From: UBA2705 sp963977125
Lineage (GTDB): Bacteria; Pseudomonadota; Alphaproteobacteria; Micavibrionales; Micavibrionaceae
NCBI GenBank assembly: GCA_963977125.1
Contig: CAXBNJ010000001.1
Location: 124,001 to 188,000 of the forward strand
Reading direction: 5' to 3'
DNA: 64,000 bases
Positions 36,502 through 46,554 of the stretch are shown one piece after another. The first letter of the stretch is position 1. Each line of letters begins with the position of its first letter. Under the pieces are notes generated by a model. The model saw only the letters and a list, made by a program, of their open reading frames with translations, was not told the DNA's origin and made no database searches. Position numbers and translations under genes: made by a program.

Positions 36502-37524
36502 TTAAAAAAGTGTTAGCCTATTTTCATTCTGACGTATTTTTTCGTCAATAAATTTATCAAAATGAGTAAGGAATTGTGATCTAAACTCATCTTTCTCCAT
36601 CAGCAACTCATGTTTAGCGCCTTGTATGTCATAGCAAACGGCATCAGGCATGATCTTGGCCGCCCGAAAGATTGCGCCGTTATTGACCAGTTGTTCTTCC
36701 CCACACGCATACATTTGTACAGGGATTTTTAACTGTTTTAAATTGCTTTTATTGTATAAAATCGCGCAAGATTCTATCGCCGCTTTAACCCAGCCAAATG
36801 TCGGCGCACCTGAACGTAGCTCAGGGTCAGATATTTGCCAAGAGCGATGTATGCCATCGCGCACAGGGTCGCTAGAGTGAATATCATTCCCTGTATTGGC
36901 CCGCATTTGATCGTTCCAATCACTACCGCCAATAATATAATTTTTCTTAACGGGGGAGAAGGTTTTACTAATCAGTTTTTCCAGCCACATCGGCAAAAAT
37001 TTTGTCGCTTTAATTCTGAGAAGTGGGGCAATAAAGCTCGCACACATAAAGCTCTCAGGCTGAGTGAGTAAATAGCGAAGTCCAATATTGGCGCCCATAG
37101 AGTGGCCGAGCATGACCATGGGAATGCGTCCGCGATCTGGGTGAACGCTAGAGGGCTTAATATAATACATGCAGAGGCGATCTAGCGCTTCTACGAGCTT
37201 TGTGAAGTCCTCACTATGGAGCTTGTTTGGATTAGGTAGCGGGCGTGAAGATTTCCCCTGCATTGGCCAATCAATAACCCAAAAGGCTAAGTTCTTCCCG
37301 ACCATATCACGGGCAAGCTCATAATATTTTTCAGCAAACTCGCCAAGACCAGGCAGGCAAACGACAACCGCGTCAGGAATTGAATCCTTCGGAAAGACAG
37401 ACCCATAGCGTACGACTTGATCATCAATTTTAAATTGATGCCAACGCCAGTTCCGAGGTTGCAGGAAACGCGCCTCTATATCGGGGGCCTTTTCAGCAGC
37501 GTCTGTTTTTGGTGCATTTTGCAT
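36502..37524 (-). CDS. alpha/beta hydrolase, lysophospholipase-like
   Basis: A 340-residue serine hydrolase of the S33/lysophospholipase (PldB) type. The oxyanion PGLGE is at 58-62, and the nucleophile elbow GHSMG is at 140-144 with S142. A late AKHELLMEKDEFR stretch gives the catalytic histidine and is typical of PldB-like proteins, which deacylate lysophospholipids. No signal peptide is seen. It follows pntB by about 50 bases on the same strand and could be read from the same transcript. Confidence 0.85.
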   Translation of the reverse strand: MQNAPKTDAAEKAPDIEARFLQPRNWRWHQFKIDDQVVRYGSVFPKDSIPDAVVVCLPGLGEFAEKYYELARDMVGKNLAFWVIDWPMQGKSSRPLPNPNKLHSEDFTKLVEALDRLCMYYIKPSSVHPDRGRIPMVMLGHSMGANIGLRYLLTQPESFMCASFIAPLLRIKATKFLPMWLEKLISKTFSPVKKNYIIGGSDWNDQMRANTGNDIHSSDPVRDGIHRSWQISDPELRSGAPTFGWVKAAIESCAILYNKSNLKQLKIPVQMYACGEEQLVNNGAIFRAAKIMPDAVCYDIQGAKHELLMEKDEFRSQFLTHFDKFIDEKIRQNENRLTLF

Positions 37525-37573
37525 TCAGGCCGAGTCTTTCTGTGAGTTACGCATAGTTCTTTAGTATATTGCT

Positions 37574-38968
37574 TTATAACGCTTCTAAAGCTTTAACAAT
37601 CTCTTCTGTCATTTTCTTCGCATCGCCAAGCAGCATATAAGTGTTGTCTTCAAAGAATAGCGGGTTTTCAATGCCCGCATAACCTGAGCCCAGTGAACGT
37701 TTTGAGAAGAGCACGGTTTTTGCATTTTCAACATCAAGAACCGGCATGCCGTATATTGGTGACGTTGGGTCATTTTTAGCCGCAGGGTTTGTAATGTCAT
37801 TCGCGCCAATAACGTAAGCGACATCAGCTTGTGCAAATTCACGGTTAATATCTTCGAGTTCGAATACATTTTCGTAAGGGACATTCGCTTCAGCCAGTAA
37901 GACATTCATGTGACCGGGCATACGGCCCGCGACAGGGTGAATAGCAAATTTGACGGTAACGCCTTCAGCAGTAAGGATATCAGCCATTTCACGCAATACG
38001 TGCTGTGCTTGTGCGACGGCCATACCATAGCCCGGGACAATAATAACCGTGCTGGCGTTTTTCATCAAAAAGGCTGCGTCATCCGCTGAACCAATTTTAG
38101 CCGGTTTATCTGAATGTGCAGAGCTGCCACCTGTAGCCGCTTCGCCGCCAAAGCCGCCCAATAATACGTTGATAAAGGAACGGTTCATGCCTTTACACAT
38201 AATATAAGAAAGAATAGCACCAGAAGAGCCAACGAGTGCTCCCGTAACGATAAGCAGGTTATTGTGCAAAGTGAAGCCAATGCCAGCCGCCGCCCAACCT
38301 GAATAAGAGTTAAGCATAGAAACAATTACAGGCATATCCGCGCCGCCAATTGGAATAATCATCAATACACCAAGCGCCAAAGCGATAAGAATAATCAGAT
38401 AAAACACAAAGGAGCTTTGCGTAGCGATCAGTACAAAAAGCAAAACAAGCAAAGTCATGCCCAAAATGGCGTTTAATTTATGCTGACCTGCAAAGGTTAC
38501 AGGCTTGCCAGAAATCGTGCCTTGCAGTTTACCCCAAGCAATGATCGAGCCAGTAAAGGTGATCGCGCCAATAGCAACGCCAAGAGTCATTTCAATCAGG
38601 CTGGCTGCGTTAACCGCGCCGCGCTCACCAATATGATAAGCTTCTGGGTTAAGGAAGGCGGCTAGAGCGACAAATACGGCCGCCAGACCAACCAGTGAGT
38701 GAAAAGCCGCAACCAATTCAGGCAGGCTTGTCATTTCAATTTTCTTAGCGATTGTTGTACCAATCGCGCCGCCAACAAATAAGCCAAGCAAAATTACGCC
38801 ATAGGAGCTGACATCTTTCATGAATAATGTCGTTAAGATGGCTAAAGCCATACCAAAGACACCGAAGTTTAAACCGTTTTTAGCAGTGACGGGACTTGAT
38901 AGCCCGCGCAATGCCATGATGAAGCAAATGGATGAAACCAAATAGGAAAATGCTGGTAAACTGCTCAT
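37574..38968 (-). CDS. pntB: NAD(P) transhydrogenase subunit beta
   Basis: A 464-residue membrane protein that, with PntAA and PntAB, transfers hydride from NADH to NADP using the proton gradient. About nine membrane segments fill the N-terminal 260 residues; the C-terminal domain III binds NADP(H), with the VIIVPGYGMAVAQAQH stretch and GRMPGHMNVLLAEA. It is the last of three pnt genes on the minus strand, 73 bases after pntAB. NADPH supply for biosynthesis is its likely task. Confidence 0.97.
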   Translation of the reverse strand: MSSLPAFSYLVSSICFIMALRGLSSPVTAKNGLNFGVFGMALAILTTLFMKDVSSYGVILLGLFVGGAIGTTIAKKIEMTSLPELVAAFHSLVGLAAVFVALAAFLNPEAYHIGERGAVNAASLIEMTLGVAIGAITFTGSIIAWGKLQGTISGKPVTFAGQHKLNAILGMTLLVLLFVLIATQSSFVFYLIILIALALGVLMIIPIGGADMPVIVSMLNSYSGWAAAGIGFTLHNNLLIVTGALVGSSGAILSYIMCKGMNRSFINVLLGGFGGEAATGGSSAHSDKPAKIGSADDAAFLMKNASTVIIVPGYGMAVAQAQHVLREMADILTAEGVTVKFAIHPVAGRMPGHMNVLLAEANVPYENVFELEDINREFAQADVAYVIGANDITNPAAKNDPTSPIYGMPVLDVENAKTVLFSKRSLGSGYAGIENPLFFEDNTYMLLGDAKKMTEEIVKALEAL

Positions 38969-39041
38969 GTTAATAACTACCTTTAATGCGTGTAAGTGCG
39001 TGTTCTTTATTATGTTGCGATGTCTTTAAATCGTTATCAGC

Positions 39042-39449
39042 TTAAGTCTTTTTCTTAAACATGCTGAGCATACGATTAGTGACAATAAATCCACCAAATA
39101 TATTGATCGAAGCCAATGTGACGGCTAGAAAGCCAAGGAATTTTGCAATTCCGCCATCATCAGGGCCCGCGGCGACTAATGCGCCAACAATAATCACAGA
39201 TGAAATAGCGTTGGTTACGCCCATAAGCGGTGAGTGTAATGCTGGGGTCACACGCCAAACAACGTAATATCCAACAAAACAGGCCAGTACAAAAACCGTT
39301 AATCCTGAAACGAAGAAGCTATCGCCGCCGCTCATCGCTGCAGCATCCGTTGCATCTAGGGCGATTTGCTTGGCTTGTTCGGCCAAAGTTTTGGCGCTTT
39401 CCGCAAGCTGTGCGGCTTGTTCTAGGATTTTGTTACTTGTATCAGACAT
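39042..39449 (-). CDS. pntAB: NAD(P) transhydrogenase subunit alpha, part 2
   Basis: A 135-residue membrane subunit corresponding to the membrane part of the E. coli alpha chain. A charged, alanine-rich helix (about 1-45) is followed by three membrane segments with YYVVWRVTPALHSPLMGVTNAISS, the family's conserved first stretch. Split alpha subunits are the rule in alphaproteobacteria. It lies 38 bases after pntAA. Confidence 0.95.
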   Translation of the reverse strand: MSDTSNKILEQAAQLAESAKTLAEQAKQIALDATDAAAMSGGDSFFVSGLTVFVLACFVGYYVVWRVTPALHSPLMGVTNAISSVIIVGALVAAGPDDGGIAKFLGFLAVTLASINIFGGFIVTNRMLSMFKKKT

Positions 39450-39487
39450 CTATATATCCTTCTTCTTTTAACGTAAACGGTCAGAGT

Positions 39488-40792
39488 TTATTTGTTATCT
39501 TTTTTAGCGGGCTTAGCGGCAGCTTTACTTGCTGCTTTGCTCGCTGTTTTTGGCTTGGCTGTGCTGGCCTTTTTCGCGGCGGGTTTTGTCGTCGCGGTTT
39601 TTTTAGGCGCAGCCGTCGCTGTGCTTGTTTTGGCAGCGGGGGCTTTTACAGTGGCGCTGCTTGTTGATCCAAAGCCTTCTTTAAGCCATGCGCCATCTTT
39701 GCACAGGCTCATGCCCGTTACGATTTCGTCATCCCAATCAACAGCTAAAGCGCCATCTTTGACAATGAGATTCACGAAGTTGAGCAGGTTTTTCGAATAT
39801 AGTGCAGAGCTGTCAGCCGCAAGGCGTGCAGGCATATTGGCGTGACCAATAATCGTGACGCCGTGTTTTTTAACCACTTTACCAAATTCAGCGCCCGCGC
39901 AATTTCCGCCCGCTTCAACCGCCATATCAACAATGACAGAACCAGAGCGCATGGATTTAACCATTGCGTCGTCAACTAATTTAGGGGCTGCGCGACCCGG
40001 TATAAGGGCTGTGGTGATGATGATGTCTTGCTTGCTGATTGTCTCCGCGACTAAAGCGGCTTGTTTCTTTTTGTATTCAGCAGACATTTCCTTGGCGTAA
40101 CCACCCGCTGTTTCAGCTTGTTTAAATTCGTCATCCTGAACGGCAACAAATTTACCGCCGAGTGATTCGACTTGTTCTTTCGCTGCAGGGCGCACATCTG
40201 TTGCGCTAACAATTGCGCCTAAACGTTTGGCTGTTGCAATGGCTTGCAAGCCTGCAACGCCAGCGCCCATAACAAAGACTTTAGCCGGGGCAACAGTGCC
40301 CGCAGCGGTCATCATTAAAGGGAAGGCATGGGGGTAATGTTCAGCGGCATCAAGTACGGCTTTATAACCAGCCAGGTTTGATTGTGAAGATAGCGCATCC
40401 ATAGACTGAGCGCGCGATATACGCGGCACCATTTCCATGGCCATGGCTGTAATATTTTGTTTATTGCAAAGTTCAAGCGTTTTTTTATTGGCAAAAGGGG
40501 ATAATAGGCCAACCAGTAAGCTGCCTTTTGTAATTTGCTTTAACACGTCGTCTTTGGGGAATTGCACGCATAAAACAATGCCCGCGCCCTTAATAGCGTC
40601 AGCGGCTGTTTTTACGATTGTCGCACCAGCATCTTTAAATGATTTGTCATCAATATAAGCGCCGTCACCTGCGCCGGCTTCTATTTGCACTGTAATGCCT
40701 GAAGCGACATATTTTTTAACAGTATCTGGCGTAGCGGCAACACGTGTTTCGTGTGCAGCTTGTTCTTTGAGTACGGCAATCTTTAGGGCCAC
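39488..40792 (-). CDS. pntAA: NAD(P) transhydrogenase subunit alpha, part 1, with lysine/alanine-rich tail
   Basis: A 434-residue cytoplasmic domain I that binds NAD(H); the Rossmann loop GAGVAG is at 176-181 and DVRPAAKEQ follows. RISRAQSMDALSSQSN (124-139) is the conserved dinucleotide-binding stretch. The enzyme part ends near 382; the last 52 residues are almost only Lys, Ala, Thr, Ser and Pro, resembling histone H1 tails. Other PntAA proteins of about 375-385 residues lack such a tail. The start codon is GTG at 40792, with GAGAGG upstream. It opens the pntAA-pntAB-pntB unit. Confidence 0.93.
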   Translation of the reverse strand: MALKIAVLKEQAAHETRVAATPDTVKKYVASGITVQIEAGAGDGAYIDDKSFKDAGATIVKTAADAIKGAGIVLCVQFPKDDVLKQITKGSLLVGLLSPFANKKTLELCNKQNITAMAMEMVPRISRAQSMDALSSQSNLAGYKAVLDAAEHYPHAFPLMMTAAGTVAPAKVFVMGAGVAGLQAIATAKRLGAIVSATDVRPAAKEQVESLGGKFVAVQDDEFKQAETAGGYAKEMSAEYKKKQAALVAETISKQDIIITTALIPGRAAPKLVDDAMVKSMRSGSVIVDMAVEAGGNCAGAEFGKVVKKHGVTIIGHANMPARLAADSSALYSKNLLNFVNLIVKDGALAVDWDDEIVTGMSLCKDGAWLKEGFGSTSSATVKAPAAKTSTATAAPKKTATTKPAAKKASTAKPKTASKAASKAAAKPAKKDNK

Positions 40793-40932
40793 GGTAAACC
40801 TCTCTCTGTGGTTAACGTTGCGGAAGAAAGTGTTATAATAACATCTACGCTTTCAACGGCTTAAATTCAGGATTCCTATAAGATACACTTATGTGCATCT
40901 TTGTGAAGAGGATTTTTAAGGTTTTAAGCATT

Positions 40933-41388
40933 TTAATTTTTTGGCGTGGGCACAATAGGGGATATATATTTAGGATCAAGCTGCGGCTCATCTATTTCTG
41001 GTGCGCTTTGTTGGTGTTTACAGCATTTAATAGGCAGCATTGCGACGCCTTTAAAGTCTTGCTGACAAGGGAGCTTCGCAACAATAGGCTCATCAGAGCC
41101 ATTTTTCTTATTCTCGATATAGTCTTTTGCATCGCCATAAAGCAGATACAGCCCAGCAAAGCTACTGCCGGGAATAAAAATTGCGGCTTGCATACCTAAT
41201 TGGAGAATGACTTTTTCATGGGTTTGGGCCACTTTGTAATACATCTGCGCATAGACAAACCTTCTGGTCGCGCCTTTAAAGGCACGCTTATATAAAGGCT
41301 CCTGTTTTTCAGCGCTACTCTGCGCATCACTTTCAGGGCTGTCTTTTGGTGGTGTGTTGCGAAACGGTATGCCCATTTCTTCTCCCAT
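40933..41388 (-). CDS. hypothetical protein with one hydrophobic segment
   Basis: A 151-residue protein I do not recognise. The first 30 residues are polar, a basic stretch (YKRAFKGATRRF) leads to a hydrophobic segment (about 63-85, with a GSSFAGLYLLYG core), and the C-terminal third is proline-rich with a CC pair near 122-123. It is 140 bases upstream of pntAA on the same strand and divergent from the type I secretion genes. It may be a small membrane protein; weak support beyond reading-frame length and composition. Confidence 0.5.
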   Translation of the reverse strand: MGEEMGIPFRNTPPKDSPESDAQSSAEKQEPLYKRAFKGATRRFVYAQMYYKVAQTHEKVILQLGMQAAIFIPGSSFAGLYLLYGDAKDYIENKKNGSDEPIVAKLPCQQDFKGVAMLPIKCCKHQQSAPEIDEPQLDPKYISPIVPTPKN

Positions 41389-41525
41389 TTTATAATAAGC
41401 TTTGAACTTTTCTAAACTTTATAGTTTTGTTTTATTTATTTATTTATTTCAAAGCAATGCTTGCGAGTAACGAGGTTCTGAATTAGAATCTAAGAGTTAG
41501 ATTGTCCCAATTTAAGAATGTTCCC

Positions 41526-43013
41526 ATGGATTTATCCCCACTGCAAAATATATTACGAAAATACATAAAGGGCTTGGCTTTGTCTAGTTCTATTTTGTGT
41601 TTGTCCCCTTTGGGGGCGGCGCAGGCTGAAACATTATGGGATGCTGTTGAAAGCAGTTTGGCCAATCACCCCCGTTATGAAATCGCTTTATTACAAATAG
41701 ATGCCGCCGAACAAAAGCGCATTGAAGAACGCTCAGCCTTTTTCCCGACAATAAAGGGTGGCGTAACGGGCGGTCGTGTTTATGGCGATAATTCAACCAG
41801 TCGCGGCTTAAGCGTCACGCGCGATTCTGGCTATTCATGGCTTTGGGAAGGCAATGTGGCGCTGACCCAAACCTTGTTTGATGGTATGGGGACGGCTAAT
41901 CGTAGTGATGCGGCGCAAGCACGCCTTAATGCGGCCAATTATTCAAAAGATGACGTTGAAGAGCTTCTCACTTTAGAAACCGCTTTGGCTTATTTAGATG
42001 TTTTACGCACGCAAGAAGCGTTGAGTATATTAGATAAGCAGCAAGCGGCGCTGGCTAAATATCGCCCGCAATTTAAAATACTCGTCGATCAAGGCGCGGT
42101 TGACCGCACAGATCAAAACCAAGCTGAGGATATGATTTCGGCATTGGACGGTACAAAACTTGAATATATAAGCCAGCTTGAATCGGCTAAAGCGCGTTAT
42201 AATATGATGACGGGGCATGATCCTGATGGTGATTTAGCCTATGTGCCTGCGACGCTAGATATACCTGATGATCTTGATTTGGCTTTGGGCTGGGCGCTGG
42301 AGAACCATCCTCAAATTCGCGCAGCCAAGGGCGAGAGCAATGCTGCTTGGCATGATGCCGAAGCCGAGAAGTCGCTATTTTTTCCGAAAATAGATAGTGA
42401 ATTATCGTATATGAAAGAAGATCAAGATGATGCCATTGGCGGCGAGGCGGTTGATGCGCGCGCTGTTGTGAAAATGAATTGGGCATTTTCCACGGGTGGC
42501 GCAGAGCTATCAAAATTCAAACGCGGGCGTAAATTATATCAAGAAAGCCTCGCGCAGCGTCGTAATTTAGAAAACACGCTAACCCATGCGATCAAAGACT
42601 CATGGATTACGCGCGATAAACTTAACGCGCAATCAGGCGTATCAAAGCGCCGCCAGAAATTATCACAAGCCTTGCTTTCCACCCGCCGCGAGCAATTTGA
42701 GGGCGGTAAAATATCGCTATTTGAATTGATGCAAGCGCATAATCAATATTACAATTTAAAGATCGAAAAAATTATGCTGCGTTATGCGGCTTATAATAGT
42801 GAGTTTCTGCTGCTTGGCAGTATGGGCGCATTACATAGCCGCCTTATGCCTAAAGTCGAAATGGTTTCTGCCGTTAAAGACGAAGAGGCCATTGAGGATT
42901 ATTGTGATCACCAAAGAGCCAATCAAAAAGATCAGGGCATCGCGGGTAAGGGCGCAAGCGGCAAAGCGGCAAGCCTGAGTGAGTTATGCCCATCAAGCGG
43001 TGATGAGCTTTAA
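41526..43013 (+). CDS. TolC-family outer membrane protein of a type I secretion system
   Basis: An outer membrane efflux protein of about 495 residues, with a signal peptide (hydrophobic core LALSSSILCLSPLGAAQA) cut before ETLWDAV. The rest is the helical TolC fold with two repeats: EIALLQIDAAEQKRIEE, NVALTQTLFDG, LAYLDVLRTQEAL, then AWHDAEAEKSLFFPKI. It would form the outer membrane duct for the ABC transporter and adaptor encoded next. An in-frame TTG at 41502 would add eight residues. The C-terminal 60 residues are charged and not family-conserved. The following gene begins 78 bases later. Confidence 0.9.
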   Translation: MDLSPLQNILRKYIKGLALSSSILCLSPLGAAQAETLWDAVESSLANHPRYEIALLQIDAAEQKRIEERSAFFPTIKGGVTGGRVYGDNSTSRGLSVTRDSGYSWLWEGNVALTQTLFDGMGTANRSDAAQARLNAANYSKDDVEELLTLETALAYLDVLRTQEALSILDKQQAALAKYRPQFKILVDQGAVDRTDQNQAEDMISALDGTKLEYISQLESAKARYNMMTGHDPDGDLAYVPATLDIPDDLDLALGWALENHPQIRAAKGESNAAWHDAEAEKSLFFPKIDSELSYMKEDQDDAIGGEAVDARAVVKMNWAFSTGGAELSKFKRGRKLYQESLAQRRNLENTLTHAIKDSWITRDKLNAQSGVSKRRQKLSQALLSTRREQFEGGKISLFELMQAHNQYYNLKIEKIMLRYAAYNSEFLLLGSMGALHSRLMPKVEMVSAVKDEEAIEDYCDHQRANQKDQGIAGKGASGKAASLSELCPSSGDEL

Positions 43014-43091
43014 GCAATTCTTTATGTTTAGATGACAAGATAGTATATGCGCTATTTTTTCTTTAATAATAATATGTTGGCTTAGTTTTAT

Positions 43092-45233
43092 ATGGCAAAA
43101 TCTCACGCTCAATCCGAGTATAATTTATTGACCTGCTTGTCGTTTATTACGGCATATCATGGCCATGCACGCTCAGCAGCGTCTTTAGAGCAAAGCCTAA
43201 CCAGTGGCAGTGCTGATGGCGTCGGTGCTGAAACGATTATTGAAGCGGCGCAATTCGCAGGATTCACAGCCGAAATATTGACCAAAGACCGCCTCGCTGA
43301 TATTAATGCGCAGCTTTTCCCTGTGATTATTCTCACAGGCCAAGGGACGGGCTTGGTTCTACTTGATTATAAGGGCGCAACAGCACGGATTTTTGAACCG
43401 CTTAAACATAAAGAAATAGACGTTGACGCCGCGGATTTAGAGCGCGCCTTTCAAGGCAAAATTATTGTCTTTAAACGTGATCAAAATTCAATCCGTGCGG
43501 CAAGCTTGCCAAAAGAAGATCAACCCAAACTGTCTAAGTCATGGTTCTGGGATTATTTCAAAGATAATATGCCGATTTATCGCTTGGTCGGTATTGCCGC
43601 ATTATTAATCAATTTCTTTGCGCTGACCTCACCCATTTTTATCATGAATATGTATGACCGCGTTATACCCAATGCCGCGATAGAAACTGGCTGGGCGCTG
43701 GCGATAGGCGCGTTAATTGTATTTAGCTTTGATTTGTTAATTCGCATATTGCGCGGGCGGTTTATTGACCTTGCAGGGCGGCGTATGGATGTGTTGATTG
43801 GGACGCGGATTTTTGATCAATTGCTGAATATAAAACTCTCTGAGCGCCCCCAATCAAGTGGCGTTTTTGCCAGTATGCTCAAAGAATTTGATGCGGTGCG
43901 TGATTTCTTTACTTCCGCGACGATTGCCAGCCTGGTTGATTTGCCCTTCGCCTTGTTTTTTGTCGCGGTGATTTTCTTTATAGCAGGGCCGATTGCCTTT
44001 GTGCCTTTGGCGGTGATTATTATCATTTTGACCTCGAGTTATATTTTGCAAATAGCGCTGAAAAAAGATGTGCTAAAAACCATGCGCGCAGGGGAAGAAC
44101 GTCATGGCGTGTTGATTGAAACGATTAATGGCCTAGAAACCGTCAAAGCGATTGGTGCTGATCGCCGCCTGCGTAGCCTGTATACCGAACATTTAGGCAA
44201 TATGGCGCGCTATGGCGAAAATGCGCGGTATATTTCTAATCTGGGCGTAAATATCGCTAATTATGCGCAGCAAATTATGACGGTATTTATCGTTATTATC
44301 GGCATGTATATGGTCAAAGATAATGCGCTTACTATGGGCGCATTAATCGCTGCCGTCATATTATCAGGTCGAGCGGTCGCGCCGATGGGGCAATTTGCCA
44401 GCCTAATGGCGCGGTATTATCAGACCCGCCAAGCCTTGGAAACAATCACGGGGATCATGCATAAAAAAGTCGATCGCCCGAAGGATAAAGCCTTTATGCA
44501 TCGCGAGACTTTAAAAGGTGCCGTGGCCTTTAAGGGCGTTGATTTTTCATACCCGCATAGCGAGCGCCAAGTTTTAAACGCTATATCTTTATTAATTGAA
44601 CATGGCGAAAAAGTCGCGATTATTGGACGCATTGGATCAGGTAAAAGCACGATAGCGCGCTTGATTATGGGCTTATATGAGCCAGATAAAGGCCAAATAT
44701 TAATCGATCACAGCGATCAAACACAAATAGACCCCGCAGATTTACGCCGTAACTTTGCTTATATTGCACAGGATGTAACCTTATTTAGAGGCTCTATCCG
44801 CGATAATATAACCGTATCACGCCTAGAGGCGACCGATGATGAGATATTACGCGCCGCAGAAATATCAGGCGTGCTCGATTTCGTTAAAACCCATCCAATG
44901 GGGCTTGATGCGCCCGTGGGTGAATCAGGCCAAGCCTTAAGCGGCGGTCAGCGCCAAGCGGTGGCCCTTGCGCGCGCCATGTTAACAAAGCCCGCTTTAT
45001 ATGTTTGTGACGAGCCAACCAATGCCATGGATATTCAAGCCGAGAATGCTTTTGTTCGCCATATACAAGGCGAGGTCAAAGACAAAACGCTGATTTTAAT
45101 TACGCATAGATTGTCCCTGCTTTCTATCGTTGATCGGATTATTGTCGTTGATCAAGGCCATATTGTCATGGATGGGCCAAAGGCTGATGTGATTAAAGCG
45201 ATCTCCGCTGACGCAGATGGGGGGACATCATGA
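43092..45233 (+). CDS. type I secretion ABC transporter, permease plus ATPase (LapB-like)
   Basis: A 713-residue transporter with three parts: an N-terminal peptidase-C39-like domain (about 1-140), a six-helix membrane domain (about 155-440), and an ATPase with Walker A GRIGSGKST (K518), signature LSGGQRQAVALARA and Walker B LYVCDEPTNAMD. The N-terminal domain has a cysteine (C15, LLTCLSF) but no histidine at the site where C39 peptidases have their HFVV motif (here TGQGTGLVLL), so it is probably a non-cleaving C39-like domain of the LapB/HlyB sort, which binds the substrate. The stop overlaps the adaptor gene (ATGA). Confidence 0.93.
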   Translation: MAKSHAQSEYNLLTCLSFITAYHGHARSAASLEQSLTSGSADGVGAETIIEAAQFAGFTAEILTKDRLADINAQLFPVIILTGQGTGLVLLDYKGATARIFEPLKHKEIDVDAADLERAFQGKIIVFKRDQNSIRAASLPKEDQPKLSKSWFWDYFKDNMPIYRLVGIAALLINFFALTSPIFIMNMYDRVIPNAAIETGWALAIGALIVFSFDLLIRILRGRFIDLAGRRMDVLIGTRIFDQLLNIKLSERPQSSGVFASMLKEFDAVRDFFTSATIASLVDLPFALFFVAVIFFIAGPIAFVPLAVIIIILTSSYILQIALKKDVLKTMRAGEERHGVLIETINGLETVKAIGADRRLRSLYTEHLGNMARYGENARYISNLGVNIANYAQQIMTVFIVIIGMYMVKDNALTMGALIAAVILSGRAVAPMGQFASLMARYYQTRQALETITGIMHKKVDRPKDKAFMHRETLKGAVAFKGVDFSYPHSERQVLNAISLLIEHGEKVAIIGRIGSGKSTIARLIMGLYEPDKGQILIDHSDQTQIDPADLRRNFAYIAQDVTLFRGSIRDNITVSRLEATDDEILRAAEISGVLDFVKTHPMGLDAPVGESGQALSGGQRQAVALARAMLTKPALYVCDEPTNAMDIQAENAFVRHIQGEVKDKTLILITHRLSLLSIVDRIIVVDQGHIVMDGPKADVIKAISADADGGTS

Positions 45234-46546
45234 GCCATAAAGCTGAATTGAAATATATGAATGCAGTTGAAGAAGCGCGCGCCCTAAGCCCCTCAACGAC
45301 AGGGCGGTTCTTCTTATTGACGATTATGGCGCTTATTGTTCTGTTTGTGGTATGGGCGTCGATTTTTCAAATTGATGAATTAACGCGTGGCTCTGGCCAA
45401 ATTATTCCAACCCAAGAAACACAGATTATTCAAAGCCTAGAAGGCGGTATCTTAAAAGAAATCTTGGTCAGTGAGGGCGATCGCGTGAGCTCTGGCCAAG
45501 TCTTGATGCGCGTATCTGATTTGGCTTTTGCCTCTGAGGCGCGTGGCGGCGAAGCGCGTTTATTTGCATTACAGTTAAAACAGCAACGATTAGACGCTGA
45601 AATTAGCGGCGAAGCATTCGCCGTTGAGCCCTCTATGGCGGCACAAAATAAAAACTTGGTCGAAAATGAAATGAGCCTGTATCGCTCCCGCCAACAAGAG
45701 CTACAAAATACCGTGGCGATATTTGAAGGCCGCCGTCAGAAATCAATGGCGGATCGGGCTGAAAATGCATCGGTGATTGCAACGGAACAAACCAATATTA
45801 AATTACTCAAAGAAGAATTAGCAGCATCTGAAAAAATGGCGGCGAGTGGGGCGCTATCGAAAATGGATTTAATTCGCCTTAAGCGCCGCGTGAATGATGT
45901 TGAAGGTGCATTAAAAGAAGCGCAAGAAAAACGCATAGGCTTAGATGCTGAAATTGCAGCGCTGAGCATCGAAGCCAAACAAAAACGTGATATGTTCCGC
46001 ACGCAAGCTTTAGGTGAATTGGGCGAAGTGAAAACGAAAATTGTGACTTTGGAAGAAAGTTTGATCTCTATTGGTGATGTGGTTGACCGCTCAGTCCTGC
46101 GCGCACCCGTAAGCGGCATTATTAACAGTATATCGATTAAGACTATAGGCGGCGTTATTGAACCCGCTAAGCCGCTAATTGAAATTATCCCACTGGGGGA
46201 TGATTTGAAAATTAATGCTCGCATATCCCCTAATGACATTGCGTTTATTTCGGTGGGGCAGGCCGTGAAAATACGTATATCGGCCTATGATGCACAGCGC
46301 TATGGCATTTTAAACGGTCAACTTTCGCGCATTGGCGCATCGACTGTATCTGATGGTGAAGGCAATGTGTTTTTTGAAGTCGAAGTGCGCACGGATCAAA
46401 ATTATTTAGGCGATGCGGCGCACCCCTTACCAATTACGCCGGGTATGCTGGCTGAAATTGATATTATTACTGGCCGCAAAACGATTTTATCCTATTTGCT
46501 GCGCCCCGTATTGCGCTTAAAAGACCGCGCATTTAGGGAGCGATAG
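45230..46546 (+). CDS. type I secretion membrane fusion protein (HlyD family)
   Basis: A 438-residue periplasmic adaptor. One N-terminal membrane helix (about 25-45) is followed by the lipoyl half motif GGILKEILVSEGDRV, a long coiled coil (about 100-290), and a C-terminal barrel with VLRAPVSGIINSISI and IEIIPLGDDL. It would join the ABC transporter to the TolC-like protein. Both neighbours are close (overlap upstream, eight bases to the cyclase), so the export apparatus and the cyclase form one operon. Confidence 0.93.
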   Translation: MSHKAELKYMNAVEEARALSPSTTGRFFLLTIMALIVLFVVWASIFQIDELTRGSGQIIPTQETQIIQSLEGGILKEILVSEGDRVSSGQVLMRVSDLAFASEARGGEARLFALQLKQQRLDAEISGEAFAVEPSMAAQNKNLVENEMSLYRSRQQELQNTVAIFEGRRQKSMADRAENASVIATEQTNIKLLKEELAASEKMAASGALSKMDLIRLKRRVNDVEGALKEAQEKRIGLDAEIAALSIEAKQKRDMFRTQALGELGEVKTKIVTLEESLISIGDVVDRSVLRAPVSGIINSISIKTIGGVIEPAKPLIEIIPLGDDLKINARISPNDIAFISVGQAVKIRISAYDAQRYGILNGQLSRIGASTVSDGEGNVFFEVEVRTDQNYLGDAAHPLPITPGMLAEIDIITGRKTILSYLLRPVLRLKDRAFRER

Positions 46547-46554
46547 AGCTATAT

